NCBI GenBank assembly: GCA_017617145.1
Contig: JAFZWX010000086.1
Span: 1 to 42,815, forward strand
Direction: 5' to 3'
DNA length: 42,815 bases
DNA from: Treponema sp.
Lineage (GTDB): Bacteria; Spirochaetota; Spirochaetia; Treponematales; Treponemataceae
The notes below the pieces were generated by a model. It saw only the letters and a list, made by a program, of their open reading frames with translations, made no database searches and was not told where the DNA came from. Positions 40,850 to 42,815 of the stretch are shown one piece after another (positions within the stretch are counted from its first letter, which is position 1; every line of letters starts with the position of its first letter). The position numbers and the translations under genes were made by a program.

Positions 40850-42169
40850 TTAGAAGTGAATCTGTGTTCCAACAGTAACTTTACCCTTGTTGTCTACACC
40901 ACCAACATCAGCAGCTTTTTCTCCTGCGTAGTTGATGTAGAGCTTTGTGTTCTGGATAAGGCTGTTGTCTGTAGAAACTCCGAATCCATAGAGGAATCCA
41001 GTATTTGTTTCTGCACCCTTCTTAACCTTGAGACCGAAGTTAGCATCGATTGTCCAAATATCGAATGTGTTGCTGTATTTAGCAGCAGCGTTCAATTCCC
41101 AAGCATCGCTCAAGCCTTTGAGATCTCCACCGAAATCCAAAGCAGCTTTCAAACCTGGAACGAATGTTGAATCATATACACTGAACAAGAATGTATAAGC
41201 ATTGTCGAGGTCAGAGTTCAACCAGAATGAAACTCCGTCTGAACACTTGTTAGGAATGTTATCAATTCCATCGCCCATACCGAACTTCTTGAATCCTGGT
41301 TCTGCGTTTTCAGCACCCCATCCTAAGAAGAGAGCTGCACCAAGAGCCTTTGCATCATCTTTCATAGCAAAGCCTACAGATGGTTTCAAGTACATTGTGT
41401 CAGAAAGTTCAACTTTGTAAGAAGTCTTGAATGCAACAGCAAACTTTTCTTCTTCTGTTGAGTATCCAGCACCAGCAACCAATTCGAGGTTTTCAACAGC
41501 TTTTACAGAAGCATCGAATACGAAAGCGTATTTCTTGTCTTTTGCAACGCCATTGTCTGCGAACTGCAAGTTGAAATCTACAGTGTCTGTAAGACCAAAT
41601 TCAAGTGTGAAGCCCTGAGCACCTGTAAGTTTTACACTCTGAGCTGGGTTAGCTCTTGCATCTGCATCACTGCGTGTAGCAAGTACATATTTTCCACCAC
41701 CGAGTGAAAGACCAGGAGCCTTAATGTTCATGCGAACATAGAAATCATCATCAGAGAAGTGAATCTTTGCCTTTTCTACAGACAAACCTGGTACGATGAA
41801 AACTGATCCACCAGATGTTGTGAATGTTGGGTTTCCATCATCATCAAGTACAGGAGCACCTGTATCATCTACAACCAAAGCAACAGAACCGAATCCGTTA
41901 CCACCAGTTACTTCTACTTTAGCAACTTTGATTTCCAATTCGCCCCACATGTCTGAGCCTTCAGTAGCTTTTGTTGTTTCTGGAACGAAAACGATTTTAA
42001 ATTCTGTTGACTGAGAATTCTTCATACCGTGTGTTTCATTCTCAAGATCAAACTGCCATTCAAGACTAGCATCGCCCTTAAAAGAAGATACAGTTGGTGC
42101 TACATCTGGATCAGCAAATACAGCGCTAGCCAAAGCGAGAGCTGCTATAATTCCTACGATTTTTTTCAT
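40850..42169 (-). CDS. Outer-membrane beta-barrel protein, copy 3 (inverted)
   Basis: 439 aa, same family as copies 1 and 2. It shares their signal peptide and RBS DNA with only two base changes and ends VGTQIHF. A loop near residues 75-105 (GGNGFGSVALVVDDTG…) is longer than in copy 1. Conserved internal blocks include KAPGLSLGGGKYVLAT (compare VPGLSLGGGDLVLAT in copy 1) and 'FGW/LGWGAENAEPGFKKF', so it is closer to copy 1 than to copy 2. Its 5' region is a 63-bp hairpin repeat array rather than a recognisable promoter, so its transcription must start within or beyond that array. Confidence 0.8.
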   Translation of the reverse strand: MKKIVGIIAALALASAVFADPDVAPTVSSFKGDASLEWQFDLENETHGMKNSQSTEFKIVFVPETTKATEGSDMWGELEIKVAKVEVTGGNGFGSVALVVDDTGAPVLDDDGNPTFTTSGGSVFIVPGLSVEKAKIHFSDDDFYVRMNIKAPGLSLGGGKYVLATRSDADARANPAQSVKLTGAQGFTLEFGLTDTVDFNLQFADNGVAKDKKYAFVFDASVKAVENLELVAGAGYSTEEEKFAVAFKTSYKVELSDTMYLKPSVGFAMKDDAKALGAALFLGWGAENAEPGFKKFGMGDGIDNIPNKCSDGVSFWLNSDLDNAYTFLFSVYDSTFVPGLKAALDFGGDLKGLSDAWELNAAAKYSNTFDIWTIDANFGLKVKKGAETNTGFLYGFGVSTDNSLIQNTKLYINYAGEKAADVGGVDNKGKVTVGTQIHF

Positions 42170-42216
42170 TTAAAAAAATCCTCCGTTTTTTTTAAAAAGG
42201 AATTTGGGGCGTGGAT

Positions 42217-42758
42217 TACGTGCAAAAAATAAATTTTTTGCAAAAATGCACGTAAACAGAAAGTGGGTGTTTTTTGGACTACGTGCAGAATTATGAATTT
42301 GTTTGGAAATGCACGTAAACAAAGAAGGGATAAATTTTGGACTACGTGCAGAATTAGGGATTTGTTTGGAAATGCACGTAAACATAGAAAGGGTCAATTT
42401 TTGTTTACGTGCAAAATCATGTATTTGTTTGAAAATGCACGTAAACAAAGAGAGTGTGAATTTTGAACTACGTGCAGAATTAGGGATTTGTTTGAATATG
42501 CACGTAAACAAAGAGAGGGTGAATTTTGAACTACGTGCAGAATTATGAATTTGTTTGGAAATGCACGTAAACAAAGAGAGTGTGAATTTTGAACTACGTG
42601 CAGAATTAGGGATTTGTTTGGAAATGCACGTAAACAAAGAAGGGATAAATTTTGAACTACGTGCAGAATTATGAATTTGTTTTGAAATGCACGTAATCAA
42701 AGCATTGGCCTCATTTGAACTACGTGCAAATCCTCGTACTCAACACCCAAATGCACGT
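42217..42758. repeat. 63-bp tandem array of TACGTGCA hairpins, nine units
   Basis: TACGTGCA starts at 42217 and then exactly every 63 bp to 42721 (nine times). In each unit it is followed by the inverted TGCACGTA about 22 nt later, giving a perfect 8-bp stem, then a ~25-bp linker AACAAAGAGAG…TTTTGAAC. The loops alternate between two variants (GAATTATGAATTTG and GAATTAGGGATTTG), with the first and last units degenerate. The period is a multiple of three, so open frames appear on both strands, but this is a by-product. It is not CRISPR, as the spacers are not unique. It lies directly upstream of barrel gene 3. Confidence 0.9.
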
Positions 42759-42760
42759 AA

Positions 42761-42815
42761 CCAAACCAAACAAATCCAAACCAAACAAATCCAAACCAAA
42801 CAAATCCAAACCAAA
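42761..42815. repeat. 15-bp tandem repeat running off the window
   Basis: CCAAACCAAACAAAT is repeated perfectly at 42761, 42776 and 42791, with a partial copy to the window end. It may continue beyond. Low-complexity; no coding frame can be judged. Confidence 0.9.

Noticed and set aside
42170..42700. 176-aa minus-strand ORF made of 21-residue repeats
   Set aside because: It exists only because the 63-bp repeat period is a multiple of three; open frames appear on both strands, there is no RBS, and the conserved element is the DNA palindrome, not the peptide.
42217..42758. CRISPR array
   Set aside because: Regular spacing and palindromic repeats suggest it, but the sequences between the palindromes are near-identical rather than unique, and no cas genes are present.
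42217..42758. Integron attC array
   Set aside because: Hairpin units recall attC sites and some treponemes have integrons, but no gene cassettes lie between units and the R'/R'' core motifs are not evident.

Overview
The window looks like chromosomal DNA of a host-associated Treponema (spirochaete), probably a gut or rumen type; this is an inference. Supporting signs are low GC, several Spirochaetes-style lipoprotein signal peptides (LSFSC, FSSCAS, LSSCAS, VVSC), repeated outer-membrane beta-barrel genes, class III cyclase and FecR-like secreted proteins, and a poly-G tract at the start of a surface lipoprotein gene. No rRNA, tRNA, CRISPR array or complete IS element was recognised.

Layout. 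1-3340 is an AT-rich accessory patch: a DUF3800 gene translationally coupled to a possible nuclease gene, an 11-bp tandem repeat, one or two very small ORFs and an Rpn-family nuclease gene with a strong internal start. 3360-7660 holds an RsmI-like methyltransferase, a trxB-nagZ pair and a DTW-domain tRNA-modification gene, separated by REP-like and nested-palindrome elements. 7881-11474 is an operon-like run: an acyl-CoA-synthetase-like gene, then lptC, lptA and lptB. 11562-15540 encodes two paralogous exported barrel/transglutaminase-fold proteins, one without its catalytic Cys and His, and a small FecR-like protein. 15613-23839 is a long co-directional run: CHASE2 adenylate cyclase, two-TM ion channel with RCK domain, stand-alone cyclic-nucleotide-binding protein, Na+/H+- or anion-type permease, rsgA and a LuxR-type regulator. 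It reads as a cAMP-to-ion-transport module. 24188-30123 carries three lipoproteins with Listeria-Bacteroides (InlB B-type) repeats. The first starts with an 8-G tract that puts the ATG out of frame, a likely phase-variation switch. mutS2 follows, then a second Rpn-family gene sharing promoter and leader sequence with the first.

33980-42169 contains a cassette present three times: [outer-membrane barrel gene - conserved terminator - ~214-aa lipoprotein gene], two direct copies and one inverted. An AlbA_2/Schlafen-type gene sits between copies 1 and 2. The barrel genes share about 90 bp covering the RBS, signal peptide and first mature residues, and two of the lipoprotein genes share their last ~120 bp, which suggests gene conversion. 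Upstream of the inverted barrel gene lies an array of nine 63-bp hairpin units, then a 15-bp repeat running off the window.

A recurring regulatory theme: several genes (trxB, the DTW gene, the 11562 gene, the phase-variable lipoprotein, mutS2, the AlbA_2 gene) have a -10-like box 6-9 nt before the ATG and no Shine-Dalgarno, suggesting leaderless mRNAs. Others (the barrel genes, Rpn genes, small ORFs) have strong GGAGG sites.
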